A stretch of DNA of 64,000 nt from Paenibacillus sp. OK003. GTDB lineage: Bacteria; Bacillota; Bacilli; Paenibacillales; Paenibacillaceae. Position 1 is the first letter of the stretch; each line of letters opens with the position of its first letter. The stretch is taken from contig NZ_FOBD01000017.1 in the NCBI RefSeq assembly GCF_900109515.1, positions 1 to 64,000 of the forward strand, given 5' to 3'. The translations under genes were made by a program, and so were the position numbers. The notes below the pieces were generated by a model. It had not been told where the DNA came from. It did no database searches and saw only the letters and a list, made by a program, of their open reading frames with translations. Of this stretch, positions 1 to 9,106 are shown one piece after another.

Positions 1-94
1 GGAGAAGCAAGCTTCTCTTCAAGTCCGCTCGACTTGCATGTATTAGGCATGCCGCCAGCGTTCGTCCTGAGCCAGGATCAAACTCTCCAATAAA
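1..94 (-). rRNA. 16S ribosomal RNA, 5' end (partial)
   Basis: The reverse complement carries the universal 16S 5' start (GAGAGTTTGATCCTGGCTC, then the GACGAACGCTGGCGGC region and the CATGCAAGTCGAGCGGAC region). The gene runs off the left edge after about 90 bases. The V1 stem beginning near base 1 (GAGAAGC repeated as an inverted pair) resembles that of Paenibacillus. The mature 5' end is placed near 94 by analogy with Bacillus TTTATYGGAGAG starts; the exact end is inferred. Confidence 0.97.
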
Positions 95-272
95 GATGAA
101 TTTCAGAAGCATCGTTAGAAGCTATGAAAATCATCGGTGGTATTGAAAAGAGCGATAAGCTCATTTTGAAACTGACGATTCATTATGAATCAAAAGTTAC
201 TATCCATTTGTTCAGTTTTCAAGGAACTTGTTATCCGTTTGTGTTAATACTTGTCAACCGGACAGGAATCTT
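95..272 (-). other. rRNA operon leader
   Basis: This is the transcribed spacer between the rrn promoter and the 16S start. On the minus strand it contains the string CCTTGAAAACTGAA near 215-230, which is common in Bacillales rRNA leaders and spacers next to antitermination boxes. A second TTGACA-like hexamer at 252-257 could be a second promoter (P2), but its -10 is poor. An apparent plus-strand reading frame here (124-351) has no ribosome binding site and is not coding. Confidence 0.7.
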
Positions 273-302
273 ATCATATCATGTTGACCAACTAAATGTC
301 AA
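273..302 (-). promoter_or_regulatory. rRNA operon promoter
   Basis: On the minus strand a perfect -35 TTGACA (297-302) is followed after 18 bases by TATGAT (273-278). It points at the 16S gene, with a leader of roughly 170 bases. A T/A-rich run just upstream of the -35 (302-312) would suit an UP element. The match to a housekeeping sigma-A promoter is strong; the start site is inferred. Confidence 0.8.
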
Positions 303-360
303 CTCTTTTTTTTCGTCAGCGTTCAAAGCGTTTCGACAATCATTCGTTTGAGGCGACAAG

Positions 361-647
361 AAATAATATATCATGATCTAATTCATTTAGCAAGCACTTT
401 TTAATAACCTTTATATAAATGCTTTATAATCCATAACTCCCGCTAATGAAGGAACTATCAACTACATTAATCGACATATTATATGAATCCAGATGGAGCA
501 ACTCTATTTACATACAGATACTTTGGGTTACTGAATACATGAATACTAATCACTAAAAATAGTTGAGCACATCTACTTTTACGCAAATAGTATTAGATAG
601 CTATTTAGAGGATACTTTTATAATAAGAATTGTTTTCCCCTCCATTT
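361..647. other. AT-rich intergenic region, no gene seen
   Basis: This AT-rich stretch separates the divergent rRNA promoter from the molybdoenzyme gene. I see no ribosome-binding site joined to a plausible reading frame, no strong hairpin and no tRNA-like fold. Confidence 0.5.
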
Positions 648-677
648 TTGATACAAGTGATCCAAACGCTCTATAAT
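648..677 (+). promoter_or_regulatory. Putative promoter of the molybdoenzyme gene
   Basis: TTGATA (648-653) and a perfect TATAAT (672-677) are separated by 18 bases, about 120 bases ahead of the ATG at 798. This fits a sigma-A promoter with a moderately long untranslated leader. It rests on sequence match only. Confidence 0.5.
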
Positions 678-797
678 AAGGTATATATAATGTAGAACAA
701 GGAATGAATACGATACTCTCGTTCAAGTACTCAATAACACAATACTCAATTATATCGAAGATGCACAGGATGAATAACCTATATGGGGTGAACGCAT

Positions 798-2150
798 ATG
801 AAGCAATGGCTGAAAAATATTCGAAAGGGTTACGGTAAAAAGCTCGTTTCCATTCATGCCTGGAATGCCTGGATTGTTGTAATCCTCGCAGTAACAGGCC
901 TTATGTTGGTCGGTGGTTTCTGGCGCGAGTTACTCGGGATTGGACGCGTATGGTTAAAGTGGCTACATATTGTCGTCGGGCTAGCTATGCTGGCACCCGT
1001 GGTGTATTACTTACTTTTGGCCGGAAAGCATTGGAAACAACTTCGTAATCGGCCTTGGCAAAGAGCAAATACAATCGTTGTTCTTATACTGCTGGTAGGG
1101 TGGCTGGTATCAGGGATTGTGTTATGGCAGTTCAAGCTAGCGGGGCCGAGATGGTCGAATACCGCGCTTTTGATTCATGATTTGCTGACTTGGGTGGGCC
1201 TGCCTTATATTATCTACCACTCCATCACGCGAACGAGATGGTTAAAAGATCCTGCACGCCGTGCAGTAAAAGCAACAACAGTTGTAGCAGAGGGTAGAAA
1301 TAGGGTGCATCCAAGTGATGCTCCTGATGAAAATACGACACCTGCAGCGGTAGTTTCTACCGAATCTATACGTACCACCCAGGAAAGTCCTCTCCATCAA
1401 CCAGAGAAACCTCAACCCGTGTATACACGGCGGGCATTTATTCGGTCTGCTGTAGGCGTGGGCCTAGCTGTGACTTTGGGGCCTACTTTTATATCATGGG
1501 TTGGACGAAACCTCAAACTAGACAACAGTATCGATAGCATGCTGGAGAACGATTCCAATCACATGGTGCCTTTGCCACAAGCGCTGCCAGCTTCCTCACC
1601 GCCCGTCGGAGGCGGAGCTGAAGGTCATTTTCGCGTATACACGGTTACACCGATACCTTCCTTTTCCAATGCAAACTGGTCATTCCGGATTGATGGGCTT
1701 GTTGAACGGGCACAGGTATGGAACTGGGAGCAGTTCGTGAAGCTTGCACGTACCGTTCAGGTCAGCGACTTTCACTGCGTTACAGGCTGGTCTGTATATA
1801 AGAACACTTGGGAAGGAATATCTCTTAAGCAACTATTGACCCAAGCAGGCGTAAAACCCGAAGCGCACAGCGTCAAATTCTACTCCGGAGATGGTGTATA
1901 TACGGATGCCATTACCATGGATCAGGCACAGATGGAGGATATTATGGTAGCTGTCCTGCATGATGGCAAACCGATTCCAGCCGATCTGGGCGGTCCGGTA
2001 CGTTTGGTCATTCCCCAGATGTATGCCTATAAGTCCGTCAAGTGGCTGAATCGTATTGAACTGATCGACAGTGAACACATCGGCTACTGGGAAGAACGAG
2101 GATACGACAAGGATGCATGGCTTACTGGTGCTTCACAGGCGCGTTCCTGA
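798..2150 (+). CDS. Cytochrome b / sulfite-oxidase-fold molybdoenzyme fusion
   Basis: A 450-residue membrane protein. The N-terminal 150 residues form four hydrophobic helices with histidines at about 20, 57, 127 and 141, the pattern of a di-haem b-type cytochrome. A polar linker (about 150-208) leads to a twin-arginine motif (TRRAFIRSA, about 210) and a fifth hydrophobic stretch. The rest is a YedY/sulfite-oxidase-like molybdopterin domain, with the probable molybdenum-ligand cysteine at 327 in FHCVTGWS. Inference: electrons pass between the quinone pool and an extracytoplasmic molybdenum site; the substrate is unknown. GGGGTG precedes the ATG by about 10 bases. The gene stands alone between the rrn promoter and a shared terminator. 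The fusion suggests a one-gene version of the two-protein MsrPQ arrangement. Confidence 0.85.
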   Translation: MKQWLKNIRKGYGKKLVSIHAWNAWIVVILAVTGLMLVGGFWRELLGIGRVWLKWLHIVVGLAMLAPVVYYLLLAGKHWKQLRNRPWQRANTIVVLILLVGWLVSGIVLWQFKLAGPRWSNTALLIHDLLTWVGLPYIIYHSITRTRWLKDPARRAVKATTVVAEGRNRVHPSDAPDENTTPAAVVSTESIRTTQESPLHQPEKPQPVYTRRAFIRSAVGVGLAVTLGPTFISWVGRNLKLDNSIDSMLENDSNHMVPLPQALPASSPPVGGGAEGHFRVYTVTPIPSFSNANWSFRIDGLVERAQVWNWEQFVKLARTVQVSDFHCVTGWSVYKNTWEGISLKQLLTQAGVKPEAHSVKFYSGDGVYTDAITMDQAQMEDIMVAVLHDGKPIPADLGGPVRLVIPQMYAYKSVKWLNRIELIDSEHIGYWEERGYDKDAWLTGASQARS

Positions 2151-2197
2151 TTTAGTTAATGCACATATACAGTGGAGTTTAAATAAATGTACAAACC

Positions 2198-2236
2198 AAA
2201 GACCCCCGTTCCACTTATCGTGGTACAGGGGTCTTT
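2198..2236. terminator. Bidirectional rho-independent terminator
   Basis: AAAGACCCC pairs with GGGGTCTTT around an inner GTTCCAC/GTGGTAC stem. Short T or A runs flank both sides, so it can end both the molybdoenzyme gene (+) and ligA (-). Confidence 0.85.
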
Positions 2237-2304
2237 AAGTGATTTATTACTTATTCGAGCGAGATAAGCTGCGATTTAATCAAAGCCTACTCCACATTCA
2301 GGAT

Positions 2305-4323
2305 CTATCCCTGTTGATTCAAAAGACGTACAAGTTCGTCCTCATCCTCAATGGTAGGAATGCCGAGATCATGAGCTTTGGTCAGTTTAGAACCTGCCTT
2401 CTCTCCGGCAATAACGAGGTCTGTCTTTTTGGAGACACTACCCGTTACCTTCGCTCCAAGGGCTTCCAGTCGTTGCGTTGCCTCTTCCCGCGTAAGTTGA
2501 TGCAGCGTTCCGGTCAGCACGACGGTTTTGCCACTGAAGAAGGAATCTTCCACAATCGCTGCTGGTGCCTCAGGTGCCTGGGCTTTCACACCCAAATTCA
2601 GCATCTTCTCGATAGCTGCCTGTGTAAACGGGTCTGCAAAGAAAGTCACAATGCTCTCAGCTACAATGCCGCCTACGTCGGGAAGTTCAACGAGCTCCTC
2701 TGCCGTTGCATTCATAATGGCATGCAGGTCGCGGTAATGGTCAGCCAGCATACGTGTAGTTGATTTACCTGTATTCGGAATACCCAGTGAATACAGGAAC
2801 GAAGCGAGGTCACGATCCTTGCTCTGCTCCAGGGCAGCAATAAGGTTGTTTGCTTTCTTTTCACCAAACCGCTCCAGCTTCACCAAATCATCGAATTGCA
2901 ATGTATACAGGTCAGCAGGCTCACGCACATTCAATTCATCGTACAGCTGAATCGCCGTTTTCTCGCTGAATGTCTCGATGTCCATAGCATCACGTGAAGC
3001 AAAATGAGAAATCCGGGCCACCGTCTGCGGTTTGCACGCCAGCTTATTGTTACAGAACAAATGTGCTCCACGCTGTTCCAACGGGAATCCACATGCCGGA
3101 CATTGCTCAGGGAACACAATTTCCTCGCCGTCACTCTCTTCAGTCACTTTACCCAAGATTTCAGGAATGACATCATTGGAACGACGGATAAATACACGTG
3201 TGCCCAAAGCAAACTTCAGATTTTTCCGCTCAATGTCACCTACGTTATTCAACGTGCAGTTCTGTACCGTTACCCCAGCTAGCTCAACCGGTTCAACTCG
3301 AGCAAGTGGAGTCACTTTGCCGGTACGACCCACATTCCAGACTACAGAGTTCAGAACGGTTGTGGTCTCTTCCGCCTCGAATTTGTATGCTACCGCCCAA
3401 CGAGGGAATTTATCCGTGTAGCCCAATGCCTCACGGGTGCGCATGTCTGTGATTTTGATAACAGCTCCATCGATCAGGTAGTCTAGTTGACCACGGCTCT
3501 CCTGTATCGCAGCCAACTGCTCCATCACATCATCAAACTCATGGAAATACGTAATGGACGGATTGACTTTAAATCGATTCTCACGGAGAAAGTCCATCAT
3601 CTCCTTATGGTTGGCAAACTGAATATCATCCGAATAACCTACATTATAGAAATAGGCGTTCAACCGCCGCTCGGCGGTAGTCTTCGGATTCAGGTTGCGC
3701 AGTGCTCCTGCTGCGGCATTCCGGGCATTTTTAAGCGGCTCTGCTGCTGTTTCATTATAACGATTCAATACAGACAGGTTCATGATGCCTTCACCCTGGA
3801 CTTCAATCGTGCCACCTGTATACGGAATTTTGAGCGGAACAGATTTAATGGTTCTAACCTGAGCCAAAATGCCCTCCCCTACAGCTCCGTTTCCACGCGT
3901 AGAGGCTTGAACCAACTCACCGTTTGTGTACGTTAGATTCAGGGTCAAACCGTCAAACTTCAGTTCAATCACATAGCCGGGTTCGGGCAACGGATTGTCC
4001 GGATTTTTGGTGTTGTAGTCATTAACCAGCTTGAACACACGAGTATTCCAGTTTCGCAGTTGCTCTATATTCTGGGCTTTGTCCAAGCTCCACAATGAGG
4101 ATAAATGGCGATGCGGTGTAAACCCTTTGAGCAGTTCACCACCCACACGCTGTGTCGGAGAATCTGGCAAAACCATGCCACTCTCCTGTTCCAGCGTAAC
4201 CAGTTCGTCGTACAGAAGATCATACTCCTTATCACTGATCTGCGGCTGATCCATCGTGTAGTACTGATAATTATGCTGGTTCAGCTCGGTAACGAGTTGC
4301 TCCATCCGGTGCATCGGGTCCAT
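2305..4323 (-). CDS. ligA: NAD-dependent DNA ligase LigA
   Basis: A 672-residue protein, the usual LigA length. It seals nicks in replication and repair using NAD+. The N-terminal Ia and adenylation domains contain the KxDG nucleophile (LKFDG, Lys about 122). An OB fold follows, then a four-cysteine zinc finger (CPACG...C...C, about 410-435), helix-hairpin-helix repeats and a C-terminal BRCT domain (from about 590, SGKTVVLTGTL). GGAGG lies 11 bases ahead of the ATG; a second ATG at codon 4 is possible. It follows pcrA after 83 bases, the Bacillus pcrB-pcrA-ligA order. Confidence 0.98.
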   Translation of the reverse strand: MDPMHRMEQLVTELNQHNYQYYTMDQPQISDKEYDLLYDELVTLEQESGMVLPDSPTQRVGGELLKGFTPHRHLSSLWSLDKAQNIEQLRNWNTRVFKLVNDYNTKNPDNPLPEPGYVIELKFDGLTLNLTYTNGELVQASTRGNGAVGEGILAQVRTIKSVPLKIPYTGGTIEVQGEGIMNLSVLNRYNETAAEPLKNARNAAAGALRNLNPKTTAERRLNAYFYNVGYSDDIQFANHKEMMDFLRENRFKVNPSITYFHEFDDVMEQLAAIQESRGQLDYLIDGAVIKITDMRTREALGYTDKFPRWAVAYKFEAEETTTVLNSVVWNVGRTGKVTPLARVEPVELAGVTVQNCTLNNVGDIERKNLKFALGTRVFIRRSNDVIPEILGKVTEESDGEEIVFPEQCPACGFPLEQRGAHLFCNNKLACKPQTVARISHFASRDAMDIETFSEKTAIQLYDELNVREPADLYTLQFDDLVKLERFGEKKANNLIAALEQSKDRDLASFLYSLGIPNTGKSTTRMLADHYRDLHAIMNATAEELVELPDVGGIVAESIVTFFADPFTQAAIEKMLNLGVKAQAPEAPAAIVEDSFFSGKTVVLTGTLHQLTREEATQRLEALGAKVTGSVSKKTDLVIAGEKAGSKLTKAHDLGIPTIEDEDELVRLLNQQG

Positions 4324-4363
4324 ACAGGGCCATCCCTCCGTTATTATAATTTGGATCTATGTA

Positions 4364-4396
4364 GAACGAACGTTAGAGCAATCTCTACGTTCGTTC
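4364..4396. repeat. Stem-loop between pcrA and ligA
   Basis: GAACGAACGT at 4364 pairs with ACGTTCGTTC ending at 4396, with an inner AGAG/CTCT and a CAAT loop. No T-run follows on the minus strand, so it is probably an mRNA processing or stability hairpin inside the operon and not a terminator. Confidence 0.6.
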
Positions 4397-4406
4397 ATGA
4401 ATATCT

Positions 4407-6770
4407 CTATTCCACTTTGGTGATTGGGGCAAAGCCTGCAAGCAGACGTTTTAGGCCAACCGGGGCCGGGAATGCGATCTGAAGCTCTGTGTCATTACCA
4501 GAGCCTTTCACCCCAACAATGGTACCTGTTCCCCACTTGCCGTGTTGTACTTTATCTCCGGCTTTGAATCCGTCAGAACCAGCTCCGGCAGCGACCGGTT
4601 TAGATGCCGACGACGGGGCAGGCGTGCTGGATGTGCTGGACGACGTACTCATGGTCACCCGTGAGGAAGTAACTGACGAAGCGGAAGAACCACTTTGGCT
4701 CTGACGATCAAACAGCTTGCTTGCTCCGCCACCAAAGTTGCTTCCTCCACTTGCACCAAGTCCACGGCCACCATATGATCCACCTGCGCTGCTACCACGA
4801 CGATAGCGGTCACGAGCGATGGAGGTATCTTCTTTTAACTCATCCGGAATTTCATCCAGGAAACGTGAAGGCGGGTTCGCCGTTGTGCGTCCGAACAAGG
4901 TACGCATTTGCGCGCAAGACAGGAAGAGTTGTTCTTCCGCACGCGTAATACCCACATAAGCCAGTCTGCGTTCTTCCTCCAGCTCCTCGTTATCCATAAA
5001 GGCCCGGCTGTGCGGGAAAACCCCTTCCTCCATACCAACGATAAAGACGACAGGGAATTCCAGACCTTTGGCACTGTGCATTGTCATCAGGGTAACTGCG
5101 TCACTCTGATCCTCTTCATCATCGTTCATACTGTCGATATCCGCAATCAGTGCGAGATCGGTGAGGAACGAAACGAGCGTTTTGTCTTCATTATTTTTCT
5201 CAAATTCCATAGTTACGGACAGGAACTCATCAATGTTCTCCAACCGTGCACGGGATTCGAGTGTGTTTTCATTTTGCATCTCAAGTCGGTACTGGCTCAT
5301 CTCGAGAATCTTCTCGGTCAATTCAGTCACAGACAGATACTCTACCATCTGATGCAGCGCGGCGATCATATCATAGAACTCCACCAGCGCATTCCGCGTT
5401 CGACCGGCAAAACCGAGATCGTCCACAACCTGAAGCACACGGTATATTGAAATCCCCCGTTCTCCTGCTGCAGCTGCCAGCTTCGCTACCGTTGTATCAC
5501 CAATGCTGCGTTTTGGTACATTAATAATCCGGGTAAGGCTGATGTCATCATCGGGGTTCGACAGCAGGCGCAGATACGCCAGAATGTCCTTGATCTCTTT
5601 ACGATCATAGAACTTGATGCCGCCAACGATCTGATACGGAATATCAGACTTGATCAGAATTTCCTCTATAACCCGGGACTGGGCGTTGGTACGGTACAAA
5701 ATGGCATGGTTCTGATAGGATTTGCCGTTCTTCACATTTTTACTAATCTCAGAGGTTACAAAATACCCCTCATCATGTTCGGAATCCGCACGGTACACCT
5801 TGATCTTTGAGCCACCCTCTTTGTCCGTCCACAGTTTCTTCGGTTTGCGCCCAGTATTCAGGCCGATTACCTCATTCGCTGCATTCAGGATATTCGAAGT
5901 GGAACGATAGTTTTGCTCGAGCAAAATCGTATTGGCTTCAGGGTAGTCTTTCTCAAAATTCAGGATGTTGCTGATATCCGCTCCACGCCAGCGATAGATG
6001 GATTGGTCACTATCCCCTACGACGCAAATGCGGTGGTGACTGTCAGCAAGCATGCGGCAAAGCATGTACTGCGCACGGTTGGTATCCTGATACTCATCCA
6101 CGTGAATGTACTGGAATTTCTTTTGGTAAAAGTCGAGAACTTCCGGAACTTCTTTGAAAAGTTGAATAGTCGCCATGATAAGATCATCAAAATCGAGCGA
6201 GTTGTTGGCTCTGAGCCGTTTTTGGTACATCTTATATACCTTCGCCACAATGCCTTCGAAATAATCAGTAGCCTGCTTCTCATATTGCTCCGGACTGATC
6301 AATTCATTCTTCGCGGTGCTCATCATCGACTGCACGGCTTTTGGTTCAAATTTCTTAGTGTCGATGTTCTGGTCTTTCATACAGCTACGAATGACAGATA
6401 ATTGGTCAGATGAGTCCAAAATGCTGAAATTGGAGGTAAAGCCGATGCGTTCAATGTCACGGCGCAGAATACGCACGCACATGGAGTGGAACGTTGATAC
6501 CCAAATGTCACGACCCTGAGAGCCGCCAACCAGTTGGGATACCCGGTCTTGCATCTCGCGTGCCGCTTTGTTCGTAAACGTAATAGCCAAAATACCCCAA
6601 GGGGGTGCTTTTCGCGTTGCAATAAGATAGGCAATCCGGTGTGTGAGCACCCGTGTCTTGCCACTGCCCGCTCCAGCCATTATCAATAGTGGTCCATCCG
6701 TCGCCTCAACGGCTTGCCGTTGGGGCGGGTTAAGCCGTGCAACGGCATCATGTATATTTACAGGTTGCAT
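4407..6770 (-). CDS. pcrA: ATP-dependent DNA helicase PcrA (UvrD/Rep family)
   Basis: A 787-residue superfamily 1 3'-5' helicase used in repair and removal of RecA or stalled polymerases. Walker A GAGSGKT is at 33-39. Motif Ia (TFTNKAAREM), motif II (VDEYQDTN), motif III (QSIYRWRGAD) and motif VI (VGITRAEEQL) are all visible. A long Ser/Gly/Thr-rich linker (about 655-730) leads to a Tudor-like C-terminal domain (GDKVQHGKWGTGTIVGV), which in the family contacts RNA polymerase. AGGAG stands 9 bases before the ATG. It lies between pcrB and ligA, with a palindromic repeat element upstream. Confidence 0.98.
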   Translation of the reverse strand: MQPVNIHDAVARLNPPQRQAVEATDGPLLIMAGAGSGKTRVLTHRIAYLIATRKAPPWGILAITFTNKAAREMQDRVSQLVGGSQGRDIWVSTFHSMCVRILRRDIERIGFTSNFSILDSSDQLSVIRSCMKDQNIDTKKFEPKAVQSMMSTAKNELISPEQYEKQATDYFEGIVAKVYKMYQKRLRANNSLDFDDLIMATIQLFKEVPEVLDFYQKKFQYIHVDEYQDTNRAQYMLCRMLADSHHRICVVGDSDQSIYRWRGADISNILNFEKDYPEANTILLEQNYRSTSNILNAANEVIGLNTGRKPKKLWTDKEGGSKIKVYRADSEHDEGYFVTSEISKNVKNGKSYQNHAILYRTNAQSRVIEEILIKSDIPYQIVGGIKFYDRKEIKDILAYLRLLSNPDDDISLTRIINVPKRSIGDTTVAKLAAAAGERGISIYRVLQVVDDLGFAGRTRNALVEFYDMIAALHQMVEYLSVTELTEKILEMSQYRLEMQNENTLESRARLENIDEFLSVTMEFEKNNEDKTLVSFLTDLALIADIDSMNDDEEDQSDAVTLMTMHSAKGLEFPVVFIVGMEEGVFPHSRAFMDNEELEEERRLAYVGITRAEEQLFLSCAQMRTLFGRTTANPPSRFLDEIPDELKEDTSIARDRYRRGSSAGGSYGGRGLGASGGSNFGGGASKLFDRQSQSGSSASSVTSSRVTMSTSSSTSSTPAPSSASKPVAAGAGSDGFKAGDKVQHGKWGTGTIVGVKGSGNDTELQIAFPAPVGLKRLLAGFAPITKVE

Positions 6771-6818
6771 GCATGCATGCTCCTTTCGTTGGTTGAAATA
6801 TAAAGTCTAATTCAGAGG

Positions 6819-6965
6819 TTACACTAGGACTCCGATTGCAGAACCGTCCTTCGATCGCTGTTATCCCCAGATTTTTTTGCTTCCCTTCTCCAAAGGGAAA
6901 ATCCGGTGATAAAGGCGAACACTTCGTTTCTCCAGATCGGTTCCGCCTTCTCCGTTTTAGTGTAA
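6819..6965. repeat. Interspersed palindromic element, copy A
   Basis: A 147-bp element fills the pcrB-pcrA gap. Its ends are TTACACTA and TAGTGTAA, exact inverted repeats. The core arms TTATCCCCAGATTTT (6861-6875) and AAAATCCGGTGATAA (6898-6912) form a hairpin. The conserved strings CGATCGCTG before the core and AAAGGCGAAC after it recur in the other copies. There is no coding potential. Confidence 0.85.
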
Positions 6966-7066
6966 AAGATAATTAATCCTTATAAAAGCTGTTCTATAAT
7001 AGTAAGGTCAAAGTTCTATTTTAACAGATCAGGAGGGGAAATTGGGGGAATGGTAAACTAAACCGA

Positions 7067-7762
7067 TTAAATGGATTGTTTCACAGCTTGGACCGTCTCC
7101 AATGCCTTGTGCAAATCACTGTACACAATATTGCCAACCACAACGGTGTCTGCGACCTGTGCAGCTTGTCCAGCTTTCTCCGGACTATCAATCCCGCCGC
7201 CATAGATGAGATGCGCCTTGGTGAGTTGTCTGTGCGTCTCTCCAACCAGCTCCATATCTCCAAACGTTCCGCTGTACTCCATGTATACGATAGGCAGGTT
7301 TAGCAGACGTTCCGCAGCCTGGGCGTAAGCAACCGCAGCATCCGTCGTTAATTCCGTATCCGCTCCCGTCATTCGGGCAACAGTGGAGTCGGCATTAAGG
7401 ACAATATAGCCTTCTGCAATAAGCAGATCCCATGGGATCAGATAACCGTACCGCTCGATGGCTTGCTGGTGCTGTCCGATCATCCATTTGCTATCCGTTG
7501 CATTCAGCACCATCGGAATCAGATATCCGTCAAAACCAGGCACAACTGCCTCCAGATCGGATACTTCAAGCACACAGGGCAACTCGTAGCGACGTACTCG
7601 GGACATCAGGTCCACCGTGTTGTCATAGGTAATTCCCGAAGACCCGCCAACAATAATGGCATCGGTTCCCGACATGCAGATCAGGTCGAGTGCTTCATCC
7701 GTTATTTCCCGGTCCGGGTCTAGCTTAAATACATGTCTCCACTGCTTAATCATGTCTATCAA
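7067..7762 (-). CDS. pcrB: Heptaprenylglyceryl phosphate synthase PcrB
   Basis: A 231-residue TIM-barrel prenyltransferase, colinear with Bacillus PcrB: FKLDPDREI near the start, GTDAIIVGGSSG, PCVLEVS, AEGYIVLN, YMEYSG and YGGGI phosphate-binding strings, and VVGNIVY at the end. The family couples heptaprenyl diphosphate to glycerol-1-phosphate, the first step of an archaeal-type ether lipid in Firmicutes. The start is a TTG at 7762: GGAGG is 8 bases upstream of it, whereas the next ATG (codon 4) lies 17 bases away. It leads the pcrB-pcrA-ligA unit behind a good promoter. Confidence 0.95.
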   Translation of the reverse strand: MIDMIKQWRHVFKLDPDREITDEALDLICMSGTDAIIVGGSSGITYDNTVDLMSRVRRYELPCVLEVSDLEAVVPGFDGYLIPMVLNATDSKWMIGQHQQAIERYGYLIPWDLLIAEGYIVLNADSTVARMTGADTELTTDAAVAYAQAAERLLNLPIVYMEYSGTFGDMELVGETHRQLTKAHLIYGGGIDSPEKAGQAAQVADTVVVGNIVYSDLHKALETVQAVKQSI

Positions 7763-7811
7763 CGAACATTCCTCCAGAGGTTCTTCTGCATCCTAAAAAG
7801 CTTGTAAACTA

Positions 7812-7840
7812 AGTCTAAGTCAGCAGGGAGTGAGTGTCAA
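7812..7840 (-). promoter_or_regulatory. Promoter of pcrB-pcrA-ligA
   Basis: On the minus strand a perfect TTGACA (7835-7840) and TAGACT (7812-7817) are 17 bases apart, about 50 bases ahead of the pcrB start. No operator is evident. Confidence 0.7.
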
Positions 7841-7867
7841 TGTTCGTATAAAAAGGGGAACAAAAAA

Positions 7868-7910
7868 TCACAGGCTTTTCCCTGGAATTGCAGGAGAAGC
7901 CTGTAATTTT
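7868..7910 (-). terminator. Terminator of the GDPD-like gene
   Basis: ACAGGCTTTTCC (7870-7881) pairs with GGAGAAGCCTGT (7893-7904). On the minus strand the stem is followed by ATTTTTTG, so it stops transcription from the gene at 8043 before the pcrB promoter. The stem is also usable on the plus strand. Confidence 0.75.
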
Positions 7911-8042
7911 ATATGGCAGGGATGTGATGCAACAGAATTTATACCAGCGCCTGGTTGCCAGTTCGAACATCAATATCTTGAGTAGGGTTGGATCCAAAGT
8001 CTCAAATAGGAACACTGCATCCTTTGAATCAACATTTAATAC

Positions 8043-8918
8043 TCAAGGCTTCCAGGCAAAACGTGTTTTCATCTCATCCAGTTCCTGCTCGGTCAATACA
8101 TCCGAATACACGCCGTACACGCCCCATTTCTCATAGTTCGCTACTTGATCGGTGTCATTAATGGTATGCACGTAGGTGACGGCTCCTGCCTGCTTCAGCT
8201 TGGCAACGAAATTCTGGTTTACTTTATATTCCGGCATAGTAACGGCATCAATATCATTCTTTTGTACAAAATCAACCACCTGGGCTTCAGTATCCTGCGT
8301 AGCATAAAGGGTATAAATAATAGAAGGAAACGCGTAGATTTCTTTCACGGTTTCGAGCATTGGCTCGTTATAGATCTGTACTACAACCCGATTAAGGATT
8401 GAAGAGTCATGTTTCTTGGCTGCGTCCACGAGTGATTTTAGCACCTGCTGAATATCCTCGTCCTTCTGTTCTTTGGTATCGGTCACGATATACATATCCG
8501 GGTACTTGGCCAGTACATCCATAATGCCTTCGGCATCCATCGGTTGGTACATGCCCAGAATGGGCGTATTCATAAATTCATCATGTGTCAATGCTCCAGC
8601 CTGTTTGTCTTCGGGTAACTCCTCGTCCTGTCCCAGCATTTTGCTCATGTTGGCGGTCCATTCATGTCTGGCTACTGCTTTGCGGTCCGAGGTCAGCATA
8701 AAGTCAATCTCAAACACACGGGTGCCCTTCTCATAATTGGCAATCATCGCCTCATAGGCGTTCGTGTAAGGCTGCTCACGGATACTGCCCATGGCATGGG
8801 CAATCAGTCGATAGGCCGTAAACCCATCGTGCTGTTCCTCGCTCTGACTGTCATAGGCAAAAAAGAGTGTGCCCACGGTTACAATGAGTAGTATAATGAC
8901 GGCGGCAATTCGTTTCAT
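8043..8918 (-). CDS. Exported glycerophosphodiester phosphodiesterase-like protein
   Basis: A 291-residue protein with an N-terminal signal or anchor helix (residues 4-21). The PI-PLC/GDPD TIM-barrel signature follows: IAHAMGS (His about 41), NAYEAM, EID (Glu 70, Asp 72) and RHEW (His 85), the family's acid-base histidines and metal-binding acids. Later strands include YIVTDTKE. Inference: hydrolysis of glycerophosphodiesters or a related phosphodiester at the cell surface. Lacking a lipobox cysteine, it is probably membrane-anchored or secreted. AAGGATG lies upstream of the ATG. It is a single-gene unit with its own terminator. Confidence 0.8.
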   Translation of the reverse strand: MKRIAAVIILLIVTVGTLFFAYDSQSEEQHDGFTAYRLIAHAMGSIREQPYTNAYEAMIANYEKGTRVFEIDFMLTSDRKAVARHEWTANMSKMLGQDEELPEDKQAGALTHDEFMNTPILGMYQPMDAEGIMDVLAKYPDMYIVTDTKEQKDEDIQQVLKSLVDAAKKHDSSILNRVVVQIYNEPMLETVKEIYAFPSIIYTLYATQDTEAQVVDFVQKNDIDAVTMPEYKVNQNFVAKLKQAGAVTYVHTINDTDQVANYEKWGVYGVYSDVLTEQELDEMKTRFAWKP

Positions 8919-9034
8919 ATGGCGTTCACATCCTTAGTAAGGTGGTAGGGAAGAAAGAGAGTATGAAAATGATGATATGACGAAGCATGTGCGGTTTTCC
9001 TTTTTGATAGCTAACTACCCTGATTCGAGAGGTG

Positions 9035-9065
9035 TAAAACAAAAAGCCGCTCGAAGGCGGCTGTT
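9035..9065 (-). terminator. Terminator of the rmlCBD unit
   Basis: AGCCGC pairs with GCGGCT around a TCGAAG loop, followed on the minus strand by TTTTTGTTTT. It lies just after the rmlD stop. Confidence 0.85.
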
Positions 9066-9106
9066 AAATGGTGGATTTAGAATTTCGGATGGATAAGAAG
9101 CACCAT

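Noticed and set aside
124..351. Plus-strand reading frame in the rRNA leader
   Set aside because: It lies opposite the rRNA promoter and leader and lacks a ribosome binding site.
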